A DNA stretch of 64,000 bases from positions 62,001-126,000 of the forward strand of contig SAUG01000044.1 of the NCBI GenBank assembly GCA_011316305.1. The letters run 5' to 3'. The number at the start of each line of letters is the position of its first letter. Within the stretch, counting starts at the first letter, position 1. This DNA is from Rusavskia elegans (Eukaryota; Ascomycota; Lecanoromycetes; Teloschistales; Teloschistaceae). Shown piece by piece: positions 47,304 to 60,258 of the stretch. Position numbers and translations under genes: made by a program. The notes under the pieces were generated by a model. That model had not been told where the DNA came from. It saw only the letters and a list, made by a program, of their open reading frames with translations, and ran no database searches.

Positions 47304-49239
47304 AGACGCTATCTTCCATGCGGGAGATCATCCCAATAACGGGAGCCCCACACGGATTTTTAGGCTTGCTTGGTACTTACGGTTCACTTGGAGATTTATA
47401 TATTCTTTGAACTTTGCTAGTCGAAGCGGTAAAGCTGGATGTGTATCTTTAAAAAATCTTCAGCTAGAACCTTCAATTATATTTTAGCGAGTTCTAATCT
47501 AGCGATTTCAGCCTATCTTTTCAATAGCGTTCCGCGATGTTTTTAGCGTTTAAAACGTTCGAAAAAATCGATTTGGTATTTAGATAAATTTGAACTTTCG
47601 ACCATTTTGACTTATTTTGGCAATGGCTTTTTACTACGAATTATAGATTTATATAGAACTCTTTTTGCCTTTATATAGGTAATTTATCTTCAATCATTTT
47701 ACAAACGATTGCTAAACGTAAAATTGATTGATTTAAACTATATTCATTAGAATATATATTAAACGTATCTACGCTCTCTAAATTTACTAATCGAAGACGT
47801 TGAAACTATAGATATTAATCGATACTACGTTAATTTTAACTCTAGTATCAGCGTTAATACCAACGTTGTTAATACTAATATCATTTTCAAAGTTTATATC
47901 TATTTTTTAAATCAATATATTTTCTAAATATATAATCTATAGAATTTTATCACACTAGCTATTAAATTAATAAAGATAATTCAATTCCTTTATCGATATA
48001 AAATAGCAATTACGCTAGAAATACTCGTATAGAATCTTCATTTAAAATGATATAAATTGACAAATTTTAATGAAAATCAATTAGATTTGCTATAACGTGA
48101 TTTTTTTATATTATATTTGATTTTAGAGTTTTCCGGATTACTTTTTAATATCTAACGCCGAAAATTAAAAAGATTTGTTAGAAATTTGACGAATCTTTGA
48201 ATACAGCTGGCGGTAATATCAAAAGTCGAATTTATAATAATCGCCTATTTATAACGATTATCAATAGCGAAAAAACGTTTATTACCTTAAAAGTTTTTTA
48301 GAAAATTGATATAGCAGATATAAACTTTATTTAGAAAGAATTATTTTATTTAATCTGTATCTATAAATCGTTAACGTAATATTTGATCGTATATTCTAAT
48401 AGACTTTTTACTTTCGATTTATTTTATTTTAAAAAATTAGAAGATATTTCGTATTTTAATATTAGAAATGAACAATTTATTATTATATATATAGTATATA
48501 AATATAAATCTGTTAATTAATTTTTATTGGCTAATGAATATTAAATTATAAAAATAGAAACGACTATAAAATGGTATAAATTGGTTTAAATTATAAAAAA
48601 TAAATTATTTCTAAAATTTAAATAGTATTAATTCATTCAAAGAGTATAATCGTTAGTAATAATAATAATAATTTATAATTCTATTAATAATATTCGATTC
48701 ATTAATAAACTTCGATATTTAATTCGAAAATATAAAAAAACATATGGACTATCAATATTCTTGCGTAAATATTAAAAAGATTTAAATTTAAAAATTAAAA
48801 AATAAGTTTTTTCTATAGTTTTCGTCTATATATCTCGAAATAAAAATAGATTAATCCGTTTTAAATTTAATTCTATAAAAAAAAATCTAATATTGGTTCT
48901 AACTGCTAGCGAATCTATTATATAATATCTACTAGATAAAATAAATTTCAATAATCGTTAGAAACTTTTATTGAAAATTTTACGAATTTAAAAGATTTAG
49001 ATAAAGACAATAATATTATTAATCTCATTATCTATAGTTTATAAACGTATAAAGTTTTGAAAATTAAATAGCGTTTAATTTATAAATGGATAACTTTTTA
49101 ACTCTCGACTATTTAAAGATAATATTATTGATAAATGTATTAAAAATCGTTAATAGATAACTAGAATATCTAAAAATCTAAATAAAATCTATTTATTTCA
49201 TTATATCCAATATAGATCAAAAGAAATTAATAAGATATA
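47304..49239. other. Downstream flank of the DPBB gene, no gene seen
   Basis: The first about 200 bp keep ordinary composition and probably contain the 3' UTR; the sequence then becomes AT-rich with moderate RIP. A 74-codon frame at 47263-47487 overlaps the last exon in another phase and is not a gene. From 48 kb on I recognise no domain or repeat. Confidence 0.45.
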
Positions 49240-49550
49240 TTTTCGCCGAAATAGATTTAATAAAAATCTATTTAAATAGTACGAATTGACTATTTTAGAT
49301 TGGATTAATATGGATATTAGAAATTTTACTCCAATTCATTCGAATAATATAGATTATTTAAAGGATTCTGCTAATTTTTTATTTTTTTAATCAAATCTAT
49401 ATCTAATAGATTTATTTAAACGTTTCTTTTCTATAATTTTTATTCTACTAAAAATCTATATTATTAAAAATCCTATCTTTTATTAAAATTTTTCTATTAG
49501 TTTAGGTTTTACAACCTAGAATTTATACCAATCTAATTTATTTCGACGAG
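49240..49550. mobile_element. Third copy of the 328-bp MITE family
   Basis: Starts TTTCGCCGAAATAGATTT and ends ACCAATCTAATTTATTTCGACGAG, close to the ends of the 33432-33759 copy, with the same interior order. More RIPped; no clear target duplication. Confidence 0.65.
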
Positions 49551-49660
49551 TAAATTAAAATAAACTAGTTTTCTTCGACGTAATATTAACGATATATACG
49601 ATTTTAGCTAGTAATAATTTCGATAGAAAAATTTTAAAAGCGATAGAAATCCAATATTTA

Positions 49661-50374
49661 TAGATTAGCTATCGGATCGAATTTCGAATTCGATATTACG
49701 ATTCGAGTTTAATTCAAATATACTGGCCATTTCAGATCGGATCTCGATCGAATCCGCGGATATTAGATCGGATTTTACCAGATCGGAACGGATCGAATTC
49801 TAATATTAGATTCGAAAATCGTATAGGATTATAAAATTAGATTCGAAAATACGATCCGAAAATTCGACCCGATATAAAAATAATGGAAATAGTATTTAAA
49901 AAATTTAAAAAATTTAAAATTCGGAATCCGATCCGACGGCCAGTCTAGACCCGAGTCGTATTCGAGTAAAATAGGACCAGGCTAGAATCCGAATCGAATT
50001 TAAATATTCGGGTTCGACCCGCTAAAACTAGTAGAACAAAGTTATACTATTAGATTTCTGATACTAAATTTTAGAATTGAAATTTTAAAAATTCTTTTTT
50101 AAATATCCATATTACTATTTTATATTTCTTTTTTTTATATTAGAATCTTTTTATACGTGGAAGATAGAGTTAGCTATAGATATTATATCTTACTAAATCC
50201 AGTATTTTCGGATCGAATCGGATTTTCTAAACGGATTTACGAATCGGAATTTTAAATTTTAATCTATAATCCGATCCGAAACTCGAATTCTAAATTAAAA
50301 TTCGACCGGGCTGGCTAAAATCGGATCGTATATACGAAAATTCGATCCGAACCGAATTTGAAATAGCTAGTCTA
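49661..50374 (+). mobile_element. hAT-type MITE (outer), containing an inner MITE
   Basis: Begins TAGATTAGCTATCGGATCG, a RIPped form of the hAT end, and ends ATAGCTAGTCTA. Interrupted by the inner element at 49719-49947. The subterminal zones hold the GATCGGAT/ATCCGATC forms of the motif array. Confidence 0.7.
49719..49947 (-). mobile_element. Inner hAT-type MITE (229 bp)
   Basis: Ends TATACTGGCC and GGCCAGTCTA. Its flanks AATTCAAA (49711-49718) and GACCCGAG (49948-49955) differ only by RIP-type transitions and lie in the outer MITE, so they are one duplication with one copy RIPped. Confidence 0.7.
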
Positions 50375-50377
50375 ATT

Positions 50378-50824
50378 TAGACTGGCTGTCGGATCGGATT
50401 TCGAACCCGAATTAGAGGAACCGATTCGACCCGAGTCGGATTCGACTTTTCTAGATATTAAATCGAATCGGATCCGACTTTTCTAAATATCGACCAGATT
50501 CGGTTCCGAATCGAATACGAGTTTCTAGATTTAATCCGCTATAATCGCTAAATTCTAGTATAAAAGTATAATTCCAGTATAAAAAATATAAACCCGTCGC
50601 TATTTAGACCCGATAATAATTTACTCGCTCGTATCTCGTCTCGTAGATTATATCGGGTTTAAAAAGATTCCGAACTCGTTTTGAAAATAGATTTTCGAAA
50701 ATATTTTAATATTAAAAATATAATTTCTATTTATAGTAAAACAATAATAGAAATCAAATTTATATATTAATTAGAACGAATATATTCTGCTATTAAAATT
50801 TATTTATTTAATTTTTTAATGGAT
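50378..50824 (+). mobile_element. hAT-type MITE fragment, left end only
   Basis: Starts TAGACTGGCTGTCGGATCGG three bases after the previous MITE. The left subterminal array is clear to about 50540, followed by AT-rich DNA with no matching right end before the next MITE. Confidence 0.6.
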
Positions 50825-50832
50825 ATTCTATT

Positions 50833-51225
50833 TAGACCGGCCGTCGGGTCGGATTTCGAACCCGGGGTCGAAAAACCGACCCGACTCGATTCGGAACCGC
50901 TAAAACGTCAAGCTCTAGTATAAAAGTATAATTCGAATATAAAAATTATTCCTAAATAATAAAAATAATTCTAGTTAATTAACTACGCTGGCTAGAAAGG
51001 TCCTAGTTCGACTAAATAGATTACCTAGATATATTACTATTATAGAAATTCAAATAGTTAAGTAATTATTTAATTATTATATTTATAATGGTATAACGGG
51101 TTCCCGTCGGATTACCGGGTTCGAACCGTCCCGAATCGCTTAGCGAGTCGAACCGGTTCGACTCGCTAAAAATTCGGATCGGTTTCTAGATACCGACGGA
51201 AACCCGTATCGAAATAGCCAGCCTA
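50833..51225 (+). mobile_element. hAT-type MITE, 393 bp
   Basis: Ends TAGACCGGCC and GCCAGCCTA with a perfect 8-bp duplication ATTCTATT (50825-50832 and 51226-51233). It contains the GCTAGAAAGGTCCTAGTT segment also present in the next MITE. Confidence 0.88.
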
Positions 51226-51289
51226 ATTCTATTATATATTAATTTTTTTTAATAGTTATTAAAATAATTTCAATATTTTTTATATTATT

Positions 51290-52760
51290 TTAATATTTCA
51301 ATTTCAATTTTATATTAGTTCGAATTTCAATCTATAACGTCAGATATATATTGCGTATATATAATAGAAAGTTGACAGTATTGGATTTAGATAGACTGGC
51401 CGTCGGGTCGAATTTTGAACCCGGGTTAGCTAACCCGATCCGACTCGAATCGGATTAAAAAATAGTCTAATCCGACCCGAGTTGGATCGGATTTTTCTAA
51501 AATTCGATCCGATTCGGATCCGGGTCGAATCCGGATTCCCGGATTCGATTCGCTAAAACACTAAACTCTAGTATAAAAGTAAAATTCTAATATAAAAATA
51601 ATTCTAATTCTTTTCAAAAATTCTAGCTAATTAACTACGCTAGCTAGAAAGGTCCTAGTTAATTTACAAGTATTATCTAAATGTATTTCTTCTATAGATA
51701 GTTAATAAATTACTTAACTATTTATAAATAATTAATTAATTACTTTTTAAATCATTAATTATACAATTTTCTAATAATTTATTGATTTTTTAAACAAATA
51801 TATATATTATATTACTATATATTAAAGATTTGGCGAATCGGGTCGGATTTCCGTCGAATTTTATTTTATAACCCGACCCGACTTTCGGATCTAATATAAA
51901 GATTCGATCCGATCTAAAATGGCCAGTCTAGATTTAAATACGGTTTAGCGCCGGCCTAGTAGAACTGGTAGGGCTGATAGAGCTGCTAGAAATATTATTA
52001 ATAACTATTTTCTAAAGATCTAATTATTAAACGCCTATTGGTTAGAATTTGGTTATTTATACATCGTTCGAAAGCTTCAAAGAAACTCTTTAATTTATAC
52101 GAGTTCTAATCTATAATATCAGATACGTATTACGTATATATACTAGAAAGTTAAAAGTATTAGATTTCAGTAAAACTTGGTATTTCTAGTAAAGCTATCA
52201 GGAATATTACCAATAATCCTATTTTAAACATCTAATTTCTTAACGCCTATTAGTTAAAATTTGATTATTTTCGTATCGTTCGAAAGTTCTGAATAAGTTT
52301 TTCGATTGGTATAACTTCTAATCTATAACGTCAGATATATATTGCGTATATATAATAGGATGTTAGAAATACTAGAATTTATTAAAGATTAGTATTTTTG
52401 GTAGAATTGTCAGGAATATTACTAATAACCTTGATTTAAATATCTAATTTCTCAACGCCTATTAGTTAGAATTTGATTAGATTTATATTATTCGAAAACT
52501 CTAAATAAGTTGTTTAATATATATAATTTCTGATCTATAACGTCAGCTACGTATTACGTATATATAGCAGGAAGTTAACGCTGGATTTAGATAAAATTTA
52601 ACGCCGGTCCAGTAGGCCTAGTAACTATTACTATCTATACGGTCGTAATAGATAAAAGTAATCTATACGTCTAAATTCTAAACGTCTATTAGTTAAATAT
52701 AAATACAATTTTGATATATTTTTAAAATTTATTAAACTTTTTAAATAAAACTAGTTTTCA
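51290..52760. repeat. 212-bp satellite, four to five degenerate units, split by a MITE
   Basis: The anchor AACGCCTATT recurs at 52030, 52242 and 52454 (exact 212-bp steps) and as AACGTCTATT at 52681. A second anchor (ACGTCAG...TATTGCGTATATATA) recurs in each unit and also before the MITE near 51338. Units start near AACGCCGG.C.AGTAG. There is no coding frame shared between units. A distant unit lies at about 63180-63310. Confidence 0.85.
51392..51930 (+). mobile_element. hAT-type MITE, 539 bp, inserted in the satellite
   Basis: Ends TAGACTGGCC and GGCCAGTCTA; flanks GATTTAGA (51384-51391) and GATTTAAA (51931-51938) differ by one G/A change. The subterminal CGGGT/ACCCG motifs are well kept. 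Confidence 0.87.
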
Positions 52761-53010
52761 GCCAATTATATTCGTTATCGTAAAAGTTATTTTATATAGA
52801 AATTTTAATCGAGTTTTAATATTCAATCACGTTACTATCAATATATTATTTAATATCTATCTATTTAAAAAACTTCTATTTAGGCTAGATATATTAACTA
52901 AATATAATATTTTAATAAAAAAAATTTTTTTTTTTATATTAAATAATATATTAATTAATTATAATATTACTCCATATATAAAAGTTTTAGTCAATTAAAT
53001 CGGATTTCTA

Positions 53011-53418
53011 TATAACGTCTCTGTATATTAGAAGGCGTTACGTTCGAGTTTAGCTACAGCCGTAGACGTAGTCCGAACTACTAAATAGTAAAAGAGTCCT
53101 AGCGTAGACTATTATAACTAATCCTATATAGCAGTAGAGATATAATTACGATATTATAAGATATTATTATTACGAGATAATTTAAAAGAGAATAGTAGAG
53201 ACGTATTAAATAATTATATTAATAACTAATAAAAGAAGCTATCTATAGGAAAATAAGGAATTTATATATTAAAAGTAGCTATAAAGGTCGATAGATAGCC
53301 GTCTACTAAAAACTTTATTAAAAAGGGCGGCTATAGCGGCTATAGGCGGCTATAGATAATTAGATTCGCTTATCTAGCTAATTTTCTAAAGTATATCTAT
53401 AGAGTTATAAATATTATA
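53011..53418 (-). repeat. 3' LTR of element H
   Basis: 408 bp, TATAACGTC at the left and AATATTATA at the right edge. Confidence 0.86.
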
Positions 53419-54046
53419 CAACTCTTTTTATAGCGTTCTTCTAAACATTTTTAAGGTTTTCTAAATATTTTTAAAATACTTTTTTAATTTTATATATTTT
53501 CTTTATCCGGAATCCTTTTCTATTTAACTAGAAATTTATCTATTTTATTTTGTTATCGATAATTTTTTTAACTTTATATTCTTCCCGTTTCTAGTAATAT
53601 TAATCTTTAGCTAGTAGTATATATTCGGGTATTCTCTTAAATAAATATATATAAAATTTAGGAAAAAATCCGATTATAGAAAATTTAAAATATACTATTA
53701 TTTTTCTATCTTCTAGATTTTAAACGCCCCGATAAATGGTTTATCTAATTTTCTATCGGTTAAATTTTTTATTAAAAGAAATATTTTATATTCTTTTTAA
53801 ATATTATAATATCTTCTAGGTTTATCTACTTTTTTTAACCTTTTTTTTTATTTTTTAGATTTTTACTTTTACTTTATTTTAGTTATTTTTTATTTTTTTT
53901 ATAAAAGTCCATACTATAGAATTCTTTATATCCGAATAGATCTTTTATCGTATAGATTTACTATAGAATAACTTATCTAGTATAATCTAAATATCCTTAT
54001 TATATAATAAATTAATTACTATCTACGCCGTTAGATAAAGCTATAT

Positions 54047-54454
54047 TGTAACGTCCCTGTATATTAGAGGGCGTTACGCTTGAGCCTAGCTATAGCCGTA
54101 GACGTATTCCGAGCTATTAAATTGAAAAGGAATCCTAGTATAGATTATCGTAACTAATCTTATATAGCCGCAGAGGTACGATTACGATATTACGAGGCGT
54201 CTTTATTATAAAGTAATTAAAAAAAAATAGTAGAGACGTATTTAATTATTATATTAATAACTAATAAAAGAAACTATTTATAAAAGTAATAAGTAATATA
54301 TATAATAAGAATAGCTATAAAAGCCGATAGGTAGCCGTCTACTAAAAATCCTATTAAAAAGGACGGCTATAGTAGCTATAGACGGCTATAGATAATTAGG
54401 CTCGTTTATCTAACTAATTTTCTAGAGAACCTCTATAGAATTATAGATATAATA
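54047..54454 (-). repeat. 3' LTR of element G
   Basis: 408 bp. Its plus-strand left edge TGTAACGTCCC is one of the best-kept ends of the family. Confidence 0.88.
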
Positions 54455-54479
54455 TAGCCCCCCCTATATTACTTTATAC

Positions 54480-56960
54480 CTAGCGTAAAAACCGTCTACG
54501 GGGTATAAAGAGGATTTTCTACTTCCTTTTTCTTCCTTCCTTTATTAGTACCTTTATTATACGTTTTTAAAGGGGAAATTAACTAAAATTATTTTATTAT
54601 ATCTAGTTAAGAGGAATTATAATACCTTTTCTTTATTTATTATATATCTATAATCTTTTAAAAGAATATAAAGTCGAGGTTAGTAGTAATATTTATAGTA
54701 AATATATTCGGGTTTAGAAATTCTGCGATATTCTAATATCTAATATTATCTATATATTATTTATTCCGTTTCTTATTCCTACTAACTCTATATAGAGAAA
54801 TATTTTAAAAATAAAAAAAATAAACTTCGTTTTAATATCGCAGGTATTTTTAATAAATATTCCGAGGTTTATTATTATATCGAATCCTTTTTTAATTCTA
54901 AAAAGGAAATTTATAATAAACGTATTATCTAGGAATTAGATTTCTACCGATTCTTTAATAAATAAAAGCGTTTTATTATTTATTATCGCGTTTTAGATAA
55001 GTATAAAAGTAATTTTATTATTTAAAAGTAATACGTACTTTTTTATTTTAATAAATTTAATAATCTAGTTTAGTTTTATTTTTCCGTTAATTTTATACTA
55101 GCTATATAAAAGGCGTCCGTTAAATTAATACCTAGATTTAATTTAGATAATCTAGATTAAATCTTAAAAGATTTTAACTTCTTTTAATCTATAAAAAATA
55201 TAGAGTTTTAAAGAAAATCTAATAAAAGATTTCTTCGCTATTATTTTTATAGATTCCGGATTATATATTTATATTATAATTTATTTCCGGCTTTTCTAAT
55301 AGTCCTACTAAATTTTATTTTTTAGTAACTATTTCGTTCTATAATAATAAAGACGGGTACTAATCGAAATTTTTATTTCTAGATTAAATACTAAATATTA
55401 GATCCGAAATTCTTTTATTTTAATCTATTTAATTTAATTTATAGTATTCGATTTTATCTATAGCTTTAACTATATTCTAGTCTATCTTTCTAATATAGTT
55501 TATCTAAAGCTTTTAAATTATTTTTTTATTTTTATTATATTTTTTAATAAGTTATTAGAAAAGATAATAGTATTTTTTTTTAAATTTTCGTTTCCTAAAT
55601 TTTTCCGCTTTCCTTAAATTTTTTATTAAAGTCTTTAATTTCTTTATAATTTATTATAAAATTAACGTCTATTTTTTTATATAAATAGTTTTTATAGGCT
55701 AGAAGATATATTATTTATAGTTTAATTTTTTTACTAATAGTATTTTTTTCTATTAATTTTTCTAAAATTAATTCTTTTTTTTTATTTCCTAAAATAATAT
55801 AACTTCTCTAACTTTCGATTATAGTAAAACTTATTATTTTAATTAATTTATATTTTATCTTAATTTATATATCGAGAATTCTATTATTATTTATTATTCG
55901 TCTATAGAGATATCCTCTAATCTTATTATAAAATCCTTTTATAATTTTATTATCTTCTTTTCTATTTACGAAAGCTATTATTTATTAACCTCCGATTTTA
56001 ATTTTAAATACTACTATAAAGGACTTTTCGGTTTTATATAATTTAAAATCGATTATCGGCTTTATTTTTTATACTTTTTTTAGTTTTCTAGAATAATATC
56101 CTATCCCCTCTTTATCCGATAGATAAATAGGGTAAATATTATTATAATAGGCTAACTAGCTTTTTACTATATATCTATTAGGTAATTCCTTTATTATTTC
56201 GAAAAGATATTCGGTTACCTTAATTATTTCTTTAGTTAAATAATTCTTTTTAAAGTATCCTGTTTTTTTATATAAATAATAAACTTTAGTTTATAATCTT
56301 TTAGTTTCGGTAGTATCGAGTTCTATCGGATTTTTTCTAGGCTTTCTTTTAATAGATCCTATTTTACTAAACGTTTAATTATTTAAGTATATTTTATACT
56401 ATCTGGTATTAATCCTTATTATAAATTCGATAAAATCTACTAATAAATCTAGGTCTTTAATCGCTATTATAGCTTTATTAACTTTTATTTAAAGTCCTTT
56501 ATAGAAATAGGCTTTTAAAACTAAATTTTCCTAGTTTATTTTATAAGCTAATATTCTAAATTAAGTAGTATAGATAGCTACCGATTTCTATTATTTTAGA
56601 ACTATTAGTTTCCTATCTATTATACTATCTTTATTATTATTTCCGAAGGCTTCTTTTATAACTATAATAAAATTACCGAAAGTATAAAAGATCTATAATA
56701 TTTTATCTTCTTTTTATCTTTCTAGGTTATTAAAATAATCTCCTATTTAGAGCTATACCTAATTAAAAGTAGTCTTTTCTAGATATAATATTATAAATAG
56801 AACTTTAATTACTTTATTTAGAAACTAGTTTATATATAATATAAAGTAGATATTTATCTAAATAACCTATAGCTTTAGGGATCCTTTATTTCTCTTATAG
56901 ATACTTAATATTACTACTTTAATAGTATCGCTTCGATCTATAGATCGGGATAATAAAACT
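54480..56960 (-). pseudogene. Gag (plus retropepsin-like part) of element G
   Basis: Minus strand. The capsid part at about 56740-56330 reads KIFYTFGNF-like (IFYTFGNFIIVIKEAFG), then VLK..KSVAIYTT*FRILAYKIN and FYKGL*IKVNKAI, matching the Ty3 gag series F..W......A..F..L.Q.GSVA.Y...F..LA. The zinc knuckle at 56281-56240 reads YYLYKKTGYFKKNY (CX2CX4HX4C after undoing TGT-to-TAT and CAC-to-TAC). Toward the C-terminus, near 54890, GFDIIINLGIFIKN resembles the end of a retropepsin domain. Roughly 800 codons in all. RIP stops throughout; the F copy supports the same frame. Confidence 0.82.
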
Positions 56961-56980
56961 AATATAGTAAATTATTAAAG

Positions 56981-57389
56981 TATAACGTCTCTATATATTA
57001 AAGAGCGTTATATTTGAGCCTAGCTATAGCCGTAGATATAGTCCGAGCTATTAAATAGTAAGGGAGTTCTAGTATAAGTTATTATAACTAATCCTATATA
57101 GCCGTAGAGGTACGGTTATAATATTATAAAGCGTCTTTATTATAAAGTAATTAAGAAGATAATAGTAGAAATATATTTAATAATTATATTAATACCTAAT
57201 AAGAAAAACTATCTATAGAAATAATAAGCGATATATAGAGTAAAAATAGCCGTAAAGGCCGACAGGTAGCTGTCTACTAAAAGTCCTATTAGGAAGGACG
57301 GCTATAGCGGCTATAGGCGGCTATAGATAATTAGGCTCGCTTGTTTAACTAATTTTCTAGGGAACTTCTATGGAGTCGTGGACGTAATA
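56981..57389 (-). repeat. 5' LTR of element G
   Basis: 409 bp, edges TATAACGTC and GACGTAATA. Confidence 0.88.
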
Positions 57390-59797
57390 TATATCTAATT
57401 TTTATATTTTTCTAAATAATAGATTTTTAAATAGATTTCTAATATTTAATTTCTTCTTTCCGTCTAACTATCTATTTATAGAAATAACGACGATGATATT
57501 ACCTATTCTATTTCTACTATCTATATTAGTAATTTTATAAAATTAGAAATAAAGTGTTTATCTCTATCCGATAGAATTTTTTCTACGATTCTATTTTTAT
57601 AAAAAACCGTTCTTAATAGTAGAAATAAAAACTACTCCGCCGTTATCATTCTATTATATAGTATAAACCTTATATATTTCGTAAATCTATCGACTATTTT
57701 TACTATCATATCGTATAATATTTATATATAAAAGTTAATATTTATCGTAATTTACTAGTAGGGCGCGCTTAGAGTTTATATCGGCTAGAGTTTATCTATC
57801 TATTTCTATCGACTTTTCTTTAATATTACGTATTATAGACAGTTTTTAATATATTTTTCGATATACTTCTTAAATATTAGTATATTAGTTTTTTTTAAAT
57901 TCGTTTTAGAATCTTTATAACTTTCGAATAGCCTACTATTTTAGGGTCGTATATTTATCGGATTATTTTATTAATTTTTTTAGAAAATTCTATCTTTTCT
58001 AGAATATTTCCGACTTTCTTTAAAAGTAGTCTGGTTATTTTTTCTATAGTTTTATAGTCCGCCTTCCTATTTAAAATATCGATAACTATATTATCGGTAC
58101 CTTTAATATATTTTATTTTAAAGTCGTAGTAGATTATTTTTTCGGTCTATTTTATATATATTTTCTAATATACGAAACTAGCAACTATTACTAGTATTTC
58201 TTTATCTATCGTCGTATTATTAACTTCCGCGGGGGTTAACTTTCTAGAATCGTATTCTAGAGGTTTGCTTTTTAATAATATATATAATCTAAATATCCGA
58301 TCCGAAGCGTCCGTATAGAAGATAATCTATTTATCGGGATTAAAAATCCCTAGGGCTTTTTTAGTCGCGAAACTTTATTTAAATTTCTTAAATACTTTAT
58401 TTTCGACTCGATTCTACTAAAATACGGCATTATTTCGAAGTAAATCTATTAATAGTAACGTTTTTTTATATATCCTTCTATTATATTCTAGTAGAACCCC
58501 GTAAATTCTAAAAATCTTTAGATATCCTTTTTATTTTTTAGCGTCGGCTATTCTCCTATTATTTATAATTTATTTACTTCTATTATAATTTTCTCTAGTC
58601 TAATTAAATATTCTATTAATATTACTTTCTATTTAAAAAATTCTAATTTTTCTTTTTTAATTTTAAAATTATATTCCCGAAATCAAAATATTATTATTTA
58701 TAGATATATTATTTATATTTTTTCCTTGTTTTCGAAAATAATAGTATATTATTTATATCAACTATAATAAAAATATTAAAATAGTTATAAAGTTCTTTAT
58801 TAACCGTATATTATTAAGTCGCCGGTATATTTATTAATCCGAAAAGTATAACTAAATATTCGAATAGTCTGTACTTTATTCTAAACGCCGTTTTCTATTT
58901 ATCTCCTATCTTAGAATCTAATAGATAAAAGGCGTCCTTTAGGTTAAATTTTATAAAAGATTTAGCTCTTTTAATTTTGCTTTTTAAGTCGGTTAGAAAA
59001 GAGAATAGATATTTATCTTTCTATATTACTATATTAAATCGTCTAAAGTCGAAATAAATTTATAGGTTACTATTCTTTAATAGAATAAATATTATCGATT
59101 ATCCTATTTTTAATTTAGAATATTATATATATTTTTATATAAGAATATAGTTAATATATTATTATAATACCTTTAACTAGTAATTATTTAATTCTAAAAT
59201 TAGCTTAGCTTTTAGCTTTTCCGAAACTATTATAATAATTTTATAGTCTTTCTAGATATAAATCGGTAAAAGTAGTTTTTTTTCCGATTTCTTTAATATA
59301 TTCTAGAAATCTCTAAATAGTTATAGAACTTTATTTATAGTATCTAATTTCTTTTTAATCTACTATTTTCGAATAAAGATATTATATATCTTTTTTATTT
59401 CAGCTAATCTTTTAGATATATTAAAAAAGTAGTTTTCTATTATTATCTATAATATTTTTCCAATCGATCTCTAGATTATATAATATAAACTATAGGATAT
59501 CTAAATATATATCTCTTTATATTTTTATAATATCGAAAATAATTTTTTTTTATATATATTATCTTATATCTATAGGAATTTAGTAAAATACTTAACATTA
59601 ATTAACTCTATTCTATTAATAGTTCCTATAAAATAAAGTTCCGTTTTTCTAGTTAAAGGGACGTTTAATCTCTTTATAAATTTTTCTAATATAATATTCT
59701 AAATAGCGCCCGAGTTAAATAAAGTTTCTATAGATTATTTAAATAACTTTAGCTAGATAAAAATCTGACTTTTATTTATTTTCCGGAGTTATTAAAA

Positions 59798-60206
59798 TAT
59801 AGTATTTCTATATATTAGAAGACGTTACGTTTAAGCCTAGCTATAGCTGTAGATATAGTTCGAACTACTAAATAGTAAAGGAATTCTAGTATAGATTATT
59901 CTAATTAATTTTATATAGCTATAGAAGTACGGTTATAATATTATAAGATATCTTTATTATAAAGTAATTAAAATACGAATAGTATTAATATATTTAATAA
60001 TTATATTAATAATTTATAAGAGTAACAATCTATAGAAGTAATAAGCGATATATATATTAAAAATAGCTGTAAAAGCCGATAGATAGCCGTCTACTAAAAT
60101 CTTTATTAGAAAGGGCGGCTATAGCGGCTATAGGCGGCTATAGATAATTAGATTCGCTTGCTTGGCTAATTTTCTAGAGTATTACGGTGGAGTCGTAGAC
60201 GTAATA
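59798..60206 (-). repeat. 5' LTR of element H
   Basis: 409 bp, edges TATAGTATT and GACGTAATA. Confidence 0.86.
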
Positions 60207-60258
60207 TTCTATTAGTATCTATTTTATATTCCGATTTTATTTTCTGTTTTTATATTAG

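Larger units (their letters stand above)
54047..57389 (-). mobile_element. Element G: gag-only LTR element (3.34 kb)
   Basis: LTRs 54047-54454 and 56981-57389 of the same family as A, B, D and H. Perfect 5-bp duplication TATAT (54042-54046 and 57390-57394). The 2.5-kb interior encodes gag but neither RT, RNase H nor integrase. The polypurine tract GGGGGGGCTA (minus) precedes the 3' LTR. Right after the 5' LTR it shares TTTAATAA with the pol elements, then diverges. Inserted in the integrase of H. Similar gag-only elements in plants are called TR-GAG. Confidence 0.9.
53425..59760 (-). pseudogene. RIP-killed pol of element H, interrupted by G
   Basis: Minus strand: protease about 59740-59600, RT about 59090-58700 (FRFYIDFRRFN-type start, FNLKDAFYLL, VDINNILL), RNase H about 58330-58050, integrase about 58000-57395 (IVDRFTKYIRFI near 57700) continuing after G at 54041-53900, and chromodomain about 53560-53430. 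The protein would be about 1000 codons without gag, as in A and B. Confidence 0.83.
53011..60206 (-). mobile_element. Element H: gag-less pol element with G nested inside
   Basis: LTRs 53011-53418 (left, 3') and 59798-60206 (right, 5'). Perfect 5-bp duplication TTCTA (53006-53010 and 60207-60211). Without G and its duplication it is 3848 bp, the same size class as A. No gag lies between the 5' LTR and protease. The polypurine tract is altered (AAAAAGAGTTG for AAAAGGGGC). Confidence 0.9.

Noticed and set aside
47263..47487. 74-codon open frame
   Set aside because: Overlaps the third exon of the DPBB gene in another phase and has no features of its own.
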